Below are positions 33,860-44,948 of a stretch of DNA of 64,000 nucleotides, piece after piece (the stretch's first letter is position 1; each line of letters begins with the position of its first letter). The DNA is from Gracilaria gracilis (Eukaryota > Rhodophyta > Florideophyceae > Gracilariales > Gracilariaceae). The translations under genes were made by a program, and so were the position numbers. Location of the stretch: assembly GCA_030374805.1 (NCBI GenBank), contig JARGSG010000032.1, forward strand, positions 512,492-576,491, written 5' to 3'. The notes under the pieces are model-generated. The model was not told the origin of the DNA. It worked only from the letters and a program-made list of their open reading frames with translations, and did not search any database.

Positions 33860-34970
33860 TTTCTCTACCACACGGAGTGCAACATATCAATGAACCTCTC
33901 CAAGACCGCCGTAGTGTTTTCACTCTCAGACGCTGAAAACCAGCTGAGGTTGATTGCACACTAATTGTTGACAGTGCAGAGGTTAAGCCAAGTCACTGCG
34001 CTAAGTTTTGGTACGTCCTGTTAGACTCTCGTATGTGCTTTCGGGCGCACACTGACAACATCGCCATGAAAAAAAGACGTCGGAACACAGTAATGAGGGC
34101 ATTGTCTGGAACGACTTGGGGTCAGATTGACAAACGACCGTAATAGTGAGGAAAGGCTTTGCTGATACTCTTGCTGTATATGACACTGCTACACGGTCCG
34201 AAATACAAGCTTTTGAGAGGGTGCAAAACGATGCACTCAGAATTTAAACGTGCAGCATGGCGTTCTCTTCAATAGAATGACCAAAGAGCTGATCCACATT
34301 AAGTCGATTCAAAGCATTGCGAAGGCCAAAGCTGCGCTACTTTCCAAGGAAACAGTTCGCAATACATCTCTGACGCCTCTCAAAGAAGCCTTACAGGCCA
34401 CTGCTGAAGGGCGCATTCGAAAGAAACGCCCCACAGTTGATCGGCTAGCAGAGAGGTATTTCGCTTACCGAAGAATGCAGCAGCTACCCCGTGCCTCGCG
34501 GCGATGCAAAACTGAGCTGCTTAAGCTCATACATATCCTTTTTGATTCAGCTGAATGTCTAAAGAACGATACTAAATTCATCCAGAGAGAAGAAGGCTCT
34601 TAACCAGCGGTTGCGACATCTGTGGCGTCTGGCACGCGCGCTTTATCACTGGGTTAAAAAATGCAAAGTCTGCGTTGTCCGTGTACTGAGCCACTGCAGC
34701 GTTTCCCAAAACGAACGTGTCGACCAGCTAGCGAGGTGGGCGAGCGGCTAAAAGAGTATGGATCACGTTGGGTACAAAAAGCTGGCAAGCACATACTCTC
34801 GAGAACAAGGACGGCTATGTTTTGGTCATTGACTACCTGTTGATCTCCCAGCGAACATACTCTGTCCCAACTAAATAAATCCAAAAACTCACTCCATGCC
34901 ACGAGGCCATCGCCAGGACACATTCCGGCACATGCAGGCAATTTTCGAACTTCTATTGGCCCTTTACAGT
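33860..34970 (+). mobile_element. LINE (non-LTR retrotransposon) 3' fragment with RNase H
   Basis: Only the 3' part survives, in several frames. The back of the RT domain shows NISMNLSKTAVVFSL (about 33885) and LLDSRMCFRAHTDNIA (about 34017), followed by VMRALSGTTWGQI. The family pattern continues with a VQN segment near 34215. An RNase H-like end is visible at 34673-34745 (CVVRVLSHCSVSQNERVDQLA). This combination fits the I/Jockey group with an RNase H domain. The catalytic RT motif and the 5' end are not in the window. The fragment abuts the gag of the second gypsy family, so its 3' boundary is uncertain. Confidence 0.65.
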
Positions 34971-35053
34971 ACCCATCTGGCCTAGAACCACTGTTCGTAG
35001 GGTTCTTAGAAGGAATTCAGGACCGATTTGATCGTGTAAGAGACCGCCTGGAG

Positions 35054-36712
35054 ATGCTGGAGCAAACCCTTCCTATGGATACTGCCACTCCGGCAGCGCC
35101 GGTCGCTGTATCGCACAGGGCCAAGAACTCGGCACGCGAGAAGAACTGCCGCAGGCGGAAGGGCCAACAGGACAATCAGGGTTAAGACTCGTCGACTTCG
35201 TCGGATGCGGGCCCGAACAATTTGGGCAATGCCGACTCGTCAGATTCGTCGTCTGACGAAGACCTTGCTATACAAGCGTCACGCTCTAAGCGGTCTGCAG
35301 TCACGCAAGGTGCGGTTCGTGCTCATACAAAAGGACGGAAGCACGCGGGCTTGAAAGTCCCGAAGCCCACCAACCCTCTCTACGAGAAGCTGTTGCCATA
35401 CCGATATTACCGTTTGGAAGACTCTCCTTTGGATCGAACACCCCGTGGTACGGGCAAGGTGAAGGACTGCATCAAACGGATGCAGCTCTCGCTTCGCAAC
35501 CAGTTGTTTACTGGAGAAAACCCAATCTTGGTGCTAGATGTTCTCGCCCGCTTCGTCGCGAAAGCCGATATACTCGGGATGAATGAGGGACAGGCCTACA
35601 TTGCCTTACCGTACTTCTTACGTGGTGTGGCTGAGGACCAGTATCACTCAGTAAGAGGTTTTTCGCGTGCCTTCGAAGGAGGGGTTACTTGTTGGCCCGA
35701 AGCGGTGCAATACCGGCTACGGTCATACGTCATGAATGGTGCTATTCAGTCGGCGATACTCGCTTTGCAAGACACACGTCAACGCTCAGGCGTGATGGAG
35801 ACCGATTTTTCGGTACGCCTGAACAAGGCTTTCCACCGTTGTGGAAATGTCTATCCCGCTGCAGAGCGTTGTACGATGTTCATCGACGGACTCGACCCGG
35901 CTTTCTGGATTTTGGTCGCCCGCTATCGCGAGGACAGGAGGAAGATCACCTACCTGGAGCTCATCCAGTATGCAAGAGCCCAAGGTGGCTCTTTCCGCGC
36001 CAGAGCTCCGTCTACTCGGTCTAAGTCCGCCAAGGGGTTGTTGATGGAAATTAAATCCCCATCTCTGTCGCTCGTCGCGGATTACGCACCTCCGAAGGAG
36101 TGCGATAACGTCCAGCTTGCTTATGGCGATATCGCCTCCATTCCGAAAACGGACCTCCCGTCGACGACGGACTGCTCTTTCGAGACCGCCCAGGAAGAAA
36201 CCGTTCTTTATGCCGATGCCCCCCGAGTTCGCGGGCCTTACATCTCGTACTCGAACGGAGGAACCCGCTTCCAACGACCAGGATGGCAGAACAGCCGCCC
36301 AGCGGGACGTTTCACGGATAACCGGAATGGGCCCCTTCGAAAGGGTAGGCAAGAATTGATAGCGCTGATATGCCGTCTCTGCTATACCCATGGTGACACG
36401 TCACCCTCGTGCCTCCTCTTCCTGAGAGACCTGGGCAAGGTGACGGTGAACTATGAGGCCCTCACTCCAGAGGAGAAGCGTTCCGTCCCAATGACGTCGT
36501 ATCTCCTGGCCAAGACGGACTTCGCCCACGTTGTACCGACCGCGCCGACATACCAGCGTGCTCCGGCACAGCCAGCTCATATGGTAGCACCGGTACACCG
36601 CGTCGTGGACGATCCAAACACCGCTGTTGCAGGACCCCGAGGCCAACGTGCCCAAGCACTCGTGGTCGAGAAACCTGAGCAGCCGCCGCAGGCGGAAGCC
36701 CAGGGAAACTAA
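35054..36712 (+). pseudogene. Gypsy-2 gag
   Basis: Open from ATG 35054 except for TAA at 35183-35185; the frame then runs 510 codons. It has a basic/acidic N-terminus, a conserved gag-like block (KLLPYRYYRLEDSPLDR; CIKRMQLSLRNQLFTGENP; RLNKAFHRCGNVYPAAERC) and a variant knuckle CRLCYTHGDTSPSC (CX2CX2HX6C). The Pro/Gln-rich end overlaps the start of the pol frame, which is the next frame (+1). A translational shift between gag and pol is therefore plausible, as in other Metaviridae. Confidence 0.75.
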
Positions 36713-36959
36713 ACGAGGGGGTCTCCCATTCGGGAGAGACGTCCTCAGAGCAGAAGCTGCTGACGTCCGAGGTGACGCCGCCTCGCTCTCCGGTGAAGAA
36801 CCTTTCGAGAAAGACACCGCTGACGCGGACTCGGAACACTTGGGTGTTCTCCGTCGACCGTGGATACGCGTAAAGAAAAAGCGGTTCCCGGATAGAGTCC
36901 TCGTGATGGCCAAGCGTAACTAAAAAGTTTAAGCCGACCTTGGCCTCAGTACCCAGTTT

Positions 36960-38054
36960 ATGGTGCGCATTCGCACGGTATTAGACACCGGTGCAGGGCC
37001 GAACTTCATCGTGGACTCCCTTCTGCCACCGCTGGTGCGGACACGTATTCGCCGCGAAGCGACGCCCGAAGTCGCGGACGCAAATAACAACCCGTTAACA
37101 ACGGTGGGAACAATCGACTTAGTCATGCGTTTGGGGACCTCCGTGGTCAAGCTCGACTTTGTGGTATGTCGGTCATTGGGTGCCCCAGTTATTTTGGGAT
37201 GTGATTACTGCGACAGATTCGTCGACGCAATCAGACCCCGCCTCAGGCGTGTGGAATTTGAAGACGGTTCGTCGGTCCCGATAGTTCGTCGTCCGCTAAA
37301 GCGTGCATCGAGGAAACAAGTTCCACTACCTGCTGCGCAGGAACCACCACCGGCAACTCGCGAGTCCACAAAACTCCGCGTTGCAGCGTCGGTATGCATT
37401 CCACCAGAATCCCAAGTAATGGTGCAGGTCCATTCCCGTCAACACGGCCTTCGGGTTATTCAACCCATTTCCTCTTTGTACGAGAAATATCATCTCGCAG
37501 TGGCGAACGGTGTGGCACAGGTGTCACCGAATGCTCCTTTCCGGACACTTGTTGCCAATCTTGGCAACAACCCCCAGTATCTGGTAAAGAACCAAGTCAT
37601 CGGATCGGTCACACCGCACCCACTCGCGATGCTCTTTACCCGAATGAAGGCTACCGATGTCCTTGGTTTGGTTTCCTCAAAAAAGGGCGACAATCCGGGA
37701 CACTCCGACGTTCCGTCTAAGGAGAAGGAGGATACTCCCGTTTCAACTACTGTTTCAACGGATAAATTGCCAAGTGATTCAGAAACCGCGCCTGCGCCTG
37801 CATCCGATACGGAACACGGCCCAAAGAGGTATAATCGGATTGATCCCGCTCTTGAGGAGCTCGTTCTCGGCCACGTGCCGGAATCACACCGTGAACGTCT
37901 GAGAGACATTTTACGGGAAGTTACCCCAATTTGGGATGGATCTCTTGGTGAGATAAATACATCGAACACCGGGTTGATTTGCTACCTGACGCGCGACCCG
38001 TTTGGCAACCCCCTTACAAGGCAGGACCGAAGACTCGGGAAGATGAGCAGTTAG
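36960..38054 (+). CDS. Gypsy-2 protease and N-terminal pol
   Basis: Open frame with the aspartic protease motif TVLDTGAGPNFIVDS near its start and VILGCDYCDRFVDAI about 60 residues later. A linker to the RT domain follows, ending ILREVTPIWDGSLGEIN. The same frame is open upstream to about 36627 but has TAA codons at 36921-36923 and 36930-36932. Near 37972 the native reading moves one base into the RT frame; the last 25 residues of this ORF are therefore spurious. Confidence 0.75.
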   Translation: MVRIRTVLDTGAGPNFIVDSLLPPLVRTRIRREATPEVADANNNPLTTVGTIDLVMRLGTSVVKLDFVVCRSLGAPVILGCDYCDRFVDAIRPRLRRVEFEDGSSVPIVRRPLKRASRKQVPLPAAQEPPPATRESTKLRVAASVCIPPESQVMVQVHSRQHGLRVIQPISSLYEKYHLAVANGVAQVSPNAPFRTLVANLGNNPQYLVKNQVIGSVTPHPLAMLFTRMKATDVLGLVSSKKGDNPGHSDVPSKEKEDTPVSTTVSTDKLPSDSETAPAPASDTEHGPKRYNRIDPALEELVLGHVPESHRERLRDILREVTPIWDGSLGEINTSNTGLICYLTRDPFGNPLTRQDRRLGKMSS

Positions 38055-39736
38055 AAGTGGAAAAGATGCTCTGCGCAGGTGTGATTGAGCCCGCTCAGTC
38101 ACCCTGGGCATCCCCAGTAGTACTGGCAATCAAGTCTGACGGAACCTGGAGGTTCTGTGTCGACTACCGCCGGCTCAATGCCGTGACGATCAGGGACACG
38201 TACCTAATCCCTCGTATGGAGGAGCGCATCGATTCGCTCGGAAACGCAACCGTATTCACGGCATTGGACGCCAATTTGGGATATTGGCAAGTCCCTGTAA
38301 GGGAGGAAGACCTCGATAAGACCGCGTTTGTATGCCACTCTGGATCTTTCCGCTTCAAGCGTATGCAGTTTGGTCTCACCAACGCCCCCGCTACATTTGA
38401 ACGTGCTATCGACATTTTGTTGAACCGCTTTAAGTGACGGACGTGTCTAGTTTACCTAAATGACATAATTGTCTTCTCCAGTAATCTGGACGATCATATC
38501 ATCCACGTAAGGAAGGTAATGACCACACTGCGTGACGCAGGAATTTCCCTCAAGCTGAGGAAGTGTGAACTCTTCTCAGACTCCGTAAAGTACCTGGGCC
38601 ATGTTATCCGTCCAGGACAGTTGTCGATCGAGGACGCTCGAGTGAAGTCGCTTACCAAGGCGAAGGAACCGCGAACCCAAACGTAATTGCACTCTTTCTT
38701 GGGATTGGTCAACGTCTACCAACGGTTCGTCCCGAATTTCTCGGATACCGTGGCACCTCTCAACGCAATACTGCGAAAAGGCCAGCCACCGAAACTAGTA
38801 CCCTTCACGCCTGTCGAGACAGAGGCGTTTAACTCCTTGAAGGAGGCTGTCACATCTGCTCCGATTCTATCGTTGCCAAAACCCGGACTACCGTACTCCG
38901 TGGACACGGATTCGAGCGAATACCAAGTGGGTTGTGCTCTTTTCCAAACCACCCCCGAAGGAGAACGTAAGCCCATTGGTTACTGGTCGCGTTCGCTCAA
39001 CGTTCATGAACGGAATTTCTCCGTTTCGGAGAAAGAGTGCCTCGCCGTTGCGTGGGTTTTGGCAGCTCTCCGCCCCTATCTTATGGGTGTGAACTTTACC
39101 GTGTACACGGATCGTTCCTCGCTGAGGTGGTTAATGAACATCTCCGACCCGTCGGGACGCCACATGCGATGGAGGCTCCGCCTAGCAGAATTCGACTTTC
39201 AAGTCGTGTATAAGAAAGGAGCGCTGAACACGCAAGCCGACGCACTGTCGAGATTACCCACGAATGGGGAAGCTCTCCCCTCGGGAGACGATGAGATCCT
39301 TTATTTCGTCGCTGACGAGGTGGACACGGAAGATCTGGAAGGTGAACTCGACTTTTGGCCAGAAGACTGGGAATTCGACGACGAATTGGACGAACTACTC
39401 GTGACAAACGAGAATGGGGCTAACAAGCCCGTACCGGGGAATTTTGTCCCGGTAACACCGGATGAAATGATCCGAAAACAACATGGCGACACGTTCTGCG
39501 TGCGCATTCGTGCCCGTTTAAACGGAGGTGCAACCCTCCCATTTGAGGGTAATGACGTCGGCTATATCGTTAGAACGGTCGAGTCTAACCCACAAGTGGT
39601 GGTGCCTCACACGCTGCCGGCGCGGGTACTTCAACTGTCTTATTACGCGAGGTTGAGTGGCCACGCAGGTGGACGGAAGTTATACTTAACCCTGCGAAGG
39701 GATTTTTACTGGCCCGCCATGGCGGTTGATTGCTAA
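37970..39736 (+). pseudogene. Gypsy-2 reverse transcriptase and RNase H, inactive
   Basis: A single frame with PVWQPPYKAGPKTRE, GVIEPAQSPWASPVVLAIKS, WRFCVDYRRLNAVTIRDTYL, ALDANLGYWQVPV and FKRMQFGLTNAPATFERAI. Then TGA (38435-38437) stands where the family has Trp, and the active site reads VYLNDIIVFS: the first Asp of YxDD is Asn. A TAA follows near 38683-38685, before LHSFLGLVNVYQRFVPNF. RNase H is readable: YSVDTDSSEYQVGCALFQ, NFSVSEKECLAVAWVL, FTVYTDRSSLRWLM and NTQADALSRL. It is broken by stops and by loss of a catalytic residue. Confidence 0.88.
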
Positions 39737-41391
39737 GCAACGGTGCGGCTCTGCACTGAATGCGCGAAAAACCGGGTTAAACTCCGGAAGAACTCCAAGA
39801 GGATGAGAGTATTCCCCGTAAGGGCGCCCCTCGAGTTTCTCGCAATCGATATACTCGGACCCCTCCTGATGACCCGGAGAGGTCACAAGTTTTTGCTCGT
39901 AATAACGGATCGTTTCTCGAAACTGGTTCAGACTGTCCCTTTGAAGAGGATCACCGCTTTCACGGTAGCCCAGGCCTTTGTGAAGCACTGGATTTTCGTC
40001 TACGGTCCGCCGGTTTAGGTACTCTACGATAACGGGAAACAGTTCGCATCGCGGTTTCTCCAGGATGTATGTCGCATCGTGGATGTAAAGAACCTGTTCA
40101 CTACAACCTACCATCCCCAGTGTAATGGGCAAGTCGAACGGTTCAACCGGACGATGCTAGCATCACTCCGTTCTTACGTGGCCGATCACCCAAAGACATG
40201 GGACCTGTACACTGACGCGGTGACGTTCGCGTACAACACGCAGCTACATAGAATTACCGATGTTTCACCGTTCGAGTTAGTACTCTCCCATACCCCCCTC
40301 CAGTGGCGTTGGAAGCACAGCCTACGCTGGGTAATTTCCCCTCTGTGGATGACAACCGCCAGAAAATGGAAGCAATGGCTATCAAAGTTGGTACCCGCCA
40401 CTCGCCAATCCATGGCGAGGGCTCAAGCCGCTTACAAGCGTGATTTCGATGTTCGCCTGCGAGGAAGTACCACACCGCCAGTTAAGGCGGGTACCTACTT
40501 CTTCGTACGCAAAGAACACTATAACCCTGATAGGGAGAAACGCCATAAGCTCTCGCCCGTGGCGGATGGACCATTCAAGGTAGTCTCCGTCGCGGAGGAC
40601 ACAGTGGTACTGGAAATCAAGGACGCGCAGAAGTTGATCTCCCGCGATCCCGTGGTCTTGGCCCCACCACCATCTTCTAAGGTCATGCTGGCCACTGCCA
40701 GCCTCTTGTCTACGGAATCAACAACCCCCAAAACAATCGTGCGGAATCGCCCGCTGATTCTACCACACCCGAACCGGGGACTGTCAGACCTACCGATGGA
40801 ATTGGATACGCCGATGATATCAGAAAACTTTGTTTGCCAGAATGGCCATTATTCTGTTCAACCCGCTCGCGGGGACTCTACCCGCGTAGCTTAACGCTCT
40901 ACCCCATCTTCCGCCGCTCCGCCTAAGGAGGGGGAGTAGGTCACTTCCCCTGAAGGTAATTCGCCGTCGCAACGGGAAGAAGACATCCGTGGTACACGGC
41001 AGGCCGTTGCCACACCGGAAATCTCGTCAGACACGCCGCTTCAGGCGCGGGAACCCAGCGCGTCCGGTTTGTAAGGCCCGAATACGGGAAACATAACCAC
41101 GCCGCAAGCGGAGGAGCTACACGCTGAAGCGGACAGAACAGCCACACCATTGCCCAAGGCGAGCCGTGATCGTGTCTTGGTACCAGCCCAGCTGGGCGGT
41201 AAGAAACCAACCCCACCGGGGACCGCTCCGAACAATCGGTCGCACGCGCCTACCGCAACGGCGAACGTGGCGCTGAAACCCACCGCTGGACGCCGGATGG
41301 CAACCCCTGTACAAAGGGAGTACGACACCGCAAAGCCACGCACCCTCTGTGTTCTGCAAATTGTAATAATGTGTGCTATGTGTGAAATAGT
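39737..41391 (+). pseudogene. Gypsy-2 integrase and C-terminal region
   Basis: Continues the RT frame after TAA at 39734-39736. A Cys pair (CTECAKN) remains from the zinc domain. The core keeps its triad: FLAIDILGPLL, VLYDNGKQFASRF and NGQVERFNRTMLASL. TAG at 40016-40018 replaces a Gln of GPPVQ. After YNTQLHRITDVSPFELVLS the basic tail runs to 40894, then on in frame across three stops to about 41391. The tail is Pro/Thr/Arg-rich, like that before the chromodomain at 53.7 kb. Confidence 0.8.
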
Positions 41392-41726
41392 TGCTAGTTT
41401 TAGGCGTTATCTAGGCGCGCGGGGGGGTAGGAGAGGCTGGCACTCAAAAAACTAACAAATTTTGGAATATTGTATTCCATCTCGCGCAGTTTATTGCTAG
41501 GGTCTCCTAGTATTTCGAGAGGTTTGACTCGCAACTCACCCCAACTACACTCTTTTCCACGACCCTCTCCAAATTTTCCATCCGTGCTAGTTCCAATTTC
41601 CATTTCGCCCGAAAATGCGAAGCAATTGCCAACCCAGCCACCCTGTGACATCCGTTCATTCCTTCCCATCTCCACCTCCACTCAACACCGCCACCCCCTT
41701 ACCATACTTTAGTCGATTTCCGCACC

Positions 41727-42737
41727 TCACGCGTTCGGATCCTGCGTTTCCGTCTCCTCAAACGTCATCTCGTAGAAGTTCCGCGGGCAGCTCTTCCCAT
41801 TCTCATACACCCTCCTCGCCCCAGAACGGCTCCCCATACCACCCATCCTCCGCTCCCTCTGCTCTTCCAGTATGCGCTCCGCCGTCTGCACCGCATGCGC
41901 CGCGCTTCGAAACCCAGTCAATGTCGCAACCCCCAGCCCCGGCCGCACCTCCTCTCCTGCCACCTTCCCTCCCTCCTTGCGTCTCTTCTTCAAGCGACTA
42001 CCCACTTCCTTAGTCTTTGGCGTCACAGGCGATCCCTTCTCAACCTTCATTCCTCCCTTGGCACAACTTCCTCCCACCTCCCCTCCTGTCCCCGTCAGCA
42101 TCTCCTTCACCTCCACCAACAAAAACCGCGCCTTTTACACCTCTCCAATCTGCATCTCCAGCATCTCCAACCTCCCCTTCAGCATCACATTCTCCTCCTT
42201 CAGCTCCCGTATCTCCTTCCCTACGCATTCCACCATCCCATCCGAATGACGATCCATCTCCATTCCCAGCACCTTCAAACCATTCCGCAAATTAGATATT
42301 GCTTCCAATGACACCCCATTCTCCCCCTCACTCAACACCACCCTTCCCATCTTCACCACACTCTCCGCAATACAATCATCCATTCGCTCCTTCATCACAA
42401 CTCCCAACAACCTCACCCGCTCCTTCATTTCCCCCGTAAATTGCTCTTTCCTATCTCCTGCTCCACCTCCACCCTCCATGTGCTCCCCAATCCCCAACTA
42501 GCTCAGGTGCACCGCCCCTTTCCTCCATATCCCATCCTTCTCTCCCTTCTCCTCCACCACCTTCAAGCCCACATCCGCAGCCCCTGCCTTCCCCACAGCC
42601 ACAACCTCCTTTTCTCGTGACCCTCCATCCACCCGCGCAACCTCGGTCACTTCCCGCTTCCGAGACGGCGTTCCTCCGATCTCCTTCCCTTCCAGGAATG
42701 CAAGAAGCTTCTCGTCCTTCACGTATCCGTTCGACAT
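41727..42737 (-). pseudogene. Unknown coiled-coil protein family, copy 1
   Basis: From ATG 42737 the frame reads MSNGYVKDEKLLAFLEGKE to a C-terminal FEETETQDPNA, with TAG at 42498-42500 and TAA at 42135-42137 in frame and no frameshift. It is Lys/Glu/Gly-rich, with a heptad-like segment in the middle (ECVGKEIRELKEENVMLKGR; LEMLEMQIGEV). A second copy at 58436-59402 shares the start (MSNGYV), the coiled coil and the end (GARRVYENG ... ETETQDPNA). I recognise no family. Both copies lie just right of a TGCTAGTT terminus-like sequence and left of the hairpin repeats, so a transposon accessory protein is a reasonable guess. Confidence 0.6.
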
Positions 42738-43101
42738 CTTAGAAAACCCAAAAGCGTCACCGAAAGCAAGAATTCGGTGCCATACGGTGCAATCGACGCC
42801 ATCCTCGTTTTCCCCACCACTGCCTATGCGCACGGCCTATATCTGCAACCACAACTTACCCCTTTCTGTTCCGACCGGTTTCGCGCCAAAACCGTCACTG
42901 TACTGTACGCCTCGCCAGAACTCCACTATTTAACCCCCACCCTGTCTCCCTTGATGCTCGCACATCCTCTCCAGTCACTCCCTCTTGACCGGCGACGTGT
43001 TCTTCTTCCGCCATACCCTCACTTGGTTCTGAGAAAAGCAAAACACGGGTGGTTGCATACTTGGAACCATCAGTGCGCCGTTGACAGCAAACCTAGGTGT
43101 C

Positions 43102-43134
43102 GTGGCGCTTCATCGGTGCACCGATGAAGCGCCA
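43102..43134. repeat. GGTGCACC-centred palindrome
   Basis: A near-perfect palindrome with arm TGGCGCTTCATCGGTG and its exact complement, the core of the hairpin family. The outer arms here are weak (GACAGC on the left only). Confidence 0.85.
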
Positions 43135-43345
43135 TGACGCCCGGGCCGTGGTGAAGACAACATACCTGCGTAAGTTACTGTAGAATGTAGTACAGGGGGC
43201 TGTGAAACAGATCCGAACGGGAGTTAGTTGTACATGGCTGCGATGTTTCTGCAAACGCGATATCCAGTAGTAGTAGCACGTGTGCCCCGGATACAGATAT
43301 TCAGGACCAACCGGGGCGACAGGGCAAAAAAAATTTTAATTTTTT

Positions 43346-43419
43346 GGACAGCGGCCCGATATGCAGTGGCGCTTCATCAGTGCACTGATGAAGCGCCGCG
43401 ACACCCGGGTCCGCTGTCC
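43346..43419. repeat. Hairpin unit (74 nt)
   Basis: Starts GGACAGCGG and ends CCGCTGTCC, with a central TGGCGCTTCATCAGTG palindrome. It has a matching unit at the same place in the second repeat copy (61828-61901). Confidence 0.85.
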
Positions 43420-44223
43420 GGGGGGTGGTCTAGACCAACTGTCCTGGATGCGTTTGGAGGGATTGAAAACCACCCTAACACACTAATTTAGGGTGTTTCC
43501 AGAGCATCCGCAGCAATGCTCACTATACTAACGTGACTAATAAATGCAGCCCCATAAGTGTCTTACTAGGCTCAAAGTCCCCATGAAGAAGGATTTAACT
43601 TCATGCGAGCTTATTATGTAAAGGAATGACTTATATGATGTTTGCGCACGAGCATTCGTGCGTGACAGTAGTCTGTAGAGATGCGCGTGTTTCGCCTACG
43701 GCTATACAGCGATATGTATCGAGCGGACGGTGTCCGCGCCAGACAGTCGCCCCTGTGACGTTAGTGTAGAATTGAAACAATTCTATTGCTATATGTACTT
43801 ATATTATTACTTGGATTTTAGAAAGACCAATATCTTGGTGGAAGAGTAAAAGTTTCATTCTCTTAGGGAAAGGTTCGTATTACATTCTTCGGAAAACACG
43901 ACGACTGGGCAATGGCCAGGAGTGCAATGGCGCTTCATAGTTGCATCTATGAACCACAGCTCACCTCGGTCTACCGTCTACCGCTTGAATGCGCAGTAGC
44001 GGGTCGCACAAAGTGTTCCCTGGTCGACACTCCGACAAAGCAGACCTACAAGAACTCCAGCTTTATCTTTCATGGCGCGCCGAGAGGGGATCAAGAGAAA
44101 GTGGTACTTCATCTATGGCAGGTGATGCGTCAAAAAGATGTTAAGGAAAGCTTGAAGACGCGAGAGGGTTTAGGGGTTTGATGTGGAGATATACGCGATG
44201 TTACTAATAAAGACAAGTAGGCC

Positions 44224-44293
44224 AGTAGACTGGGGTCTCATTGCGCTTCATCGCTGCGCCAATGGAGCGCCACGCCACACCGGACGGCTGTCC
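44224..44293. repeat. Degenerate hairpin unit
   Basis: The central arms are interrupted (GCGCTTCATCGCTGCGCC, then AATGGAGCGCC). The right outer arm GGCTGTCC remains. It is the first unit before the regular array. Confidence 0.6.
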
Positions 44294-44335
44294 AAAACAC
44301 ATTATGTAATTCGAATTAATTAAAACGACAGCCTG

Positions 44336-44948
44336 GGACAGCGGACTCGGGTGTCGTGGCGCTTCATCAGTGCACTGATGAAGCACCACTGCACATCGGT
44401 CCGCTGTCCCAACGCCCCGTGTGTGGCAAACCTGTGGTAGTGGCATACGTGGAACAACCAGCGCGCCGATGATAGCGGACCCGGGTGTCGTGGCGCTTCA
44501 TCGGTGCACCGATGAAGCGCCACGCCACCTTGGTTCGCTGTCCGAACGCCCAGTGTTTGGCAAACCTGTGGTAGTGGCATACGTGGCACCACCGGCGCGC
44601 CGTTGAAAGTGGACCCGGGTGTCATGGCGCTTCATCGTTGCACCGATGAAGCGCCCACGCCCACCCTGGTCCGGTTTCTCAACGCCCCGTGTATGCCAAA
44701 CCTGTGGTAGTGGCATACGTGGCACCACCAGCGCGACGATCACAGCGGACCCGGGTGTCGTGGCGCTTCATCGGTGCAACCGATGAAGCGCCAAGCCACC
44801 TTGGTCCGCTGTCCCAACGCGCTGTTTGTGGCAAACCTGTGTTAATGGCATACGGGGCACCACCAACGCGCTGTTGCCAGCGGACTAGGGCGCCGTGGCG
44901 CTTCATCGGTGCACCGATGAAGCGCCACCGCACCCGAGTCCGCTGTTC
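44336..44948. repeat. Tandem array of five hairpin units, period about 134 bp
   Basis: Units 44336-44409, 44471-44543, 44604-44677, 44741-44814 and 44877-44948. Each has outer arms GGACAGCGGAC / GTCCGCTGTCC (variously mutated) and an inner palindrome of TGGCGCTTCATCGGTG with its complement. They are separated by about 60 bp of shared spacer (GGCAAACCTGTGGTAGTGGC...). Open frames translating as WRFIGAPMKRH on both strands are by-products of the palindrome. Such arrays could serve as subterminal binding sites for a transposase, act as MITE-like units, or form cruciforms; none is shown. Confidence 0.9.

Larger units (their letters stand above)
34990..41391 (+). mobile_element. Second Ty3/gypsy element, 5' LTR not found, interrupted at its 3' end
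   Basis: Gag, protease, RT, RNase H and integrase lie in order on the plus strand. No LTR is visible upstream of gag, where LINE sequence lies instead, so the 5' end was lost or the LINE replaced it. Coding-type sequence continues after integrase to about 41391 with three nonsense codons. It then meets DNA of another kind beginning TGCTAGTTTTAGGCG. A chromodomain in a similar context appears at 53196 onward. Many in-frame stops and one frameshift show it to be older than the 21.7-27.0 kb element. Confidence 0.8.
43060..44230. repeat. 1.15 kb dispersed repeat, copy 1
   Basis: Near-collinear with 61545-62715, about 18.5 kb away, in the same orientation; long runs such as GGGAGTTAGTTGTACATGGC are identical. 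It has no coding frame shared by the copies. It contains hairpins of the GGTGCACC family at its ends and at 43346-43419. Smaller stems are conserved between copies: CATGAAG/CTTCATG near 43582, CGCACGA/TCGTGCG near 43647. It may be a non-autonomous element or encode a structured RNA. Confidence 0.7.

Noticed and set aside
43081..44940. Small proteins with WRFIGAPMKRH repeats on both strands
   Set aside because: These are translations of the palindromic DNA repeat, identical in both directions because of the symmetry.
44336..44948. CRISPR-like repeat-spacer pattern
   Set aside because: The spacers are themselves conserved and the repeats are long palindromes in a eukaryotic, transposon-rich context. 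No cas genes are present.
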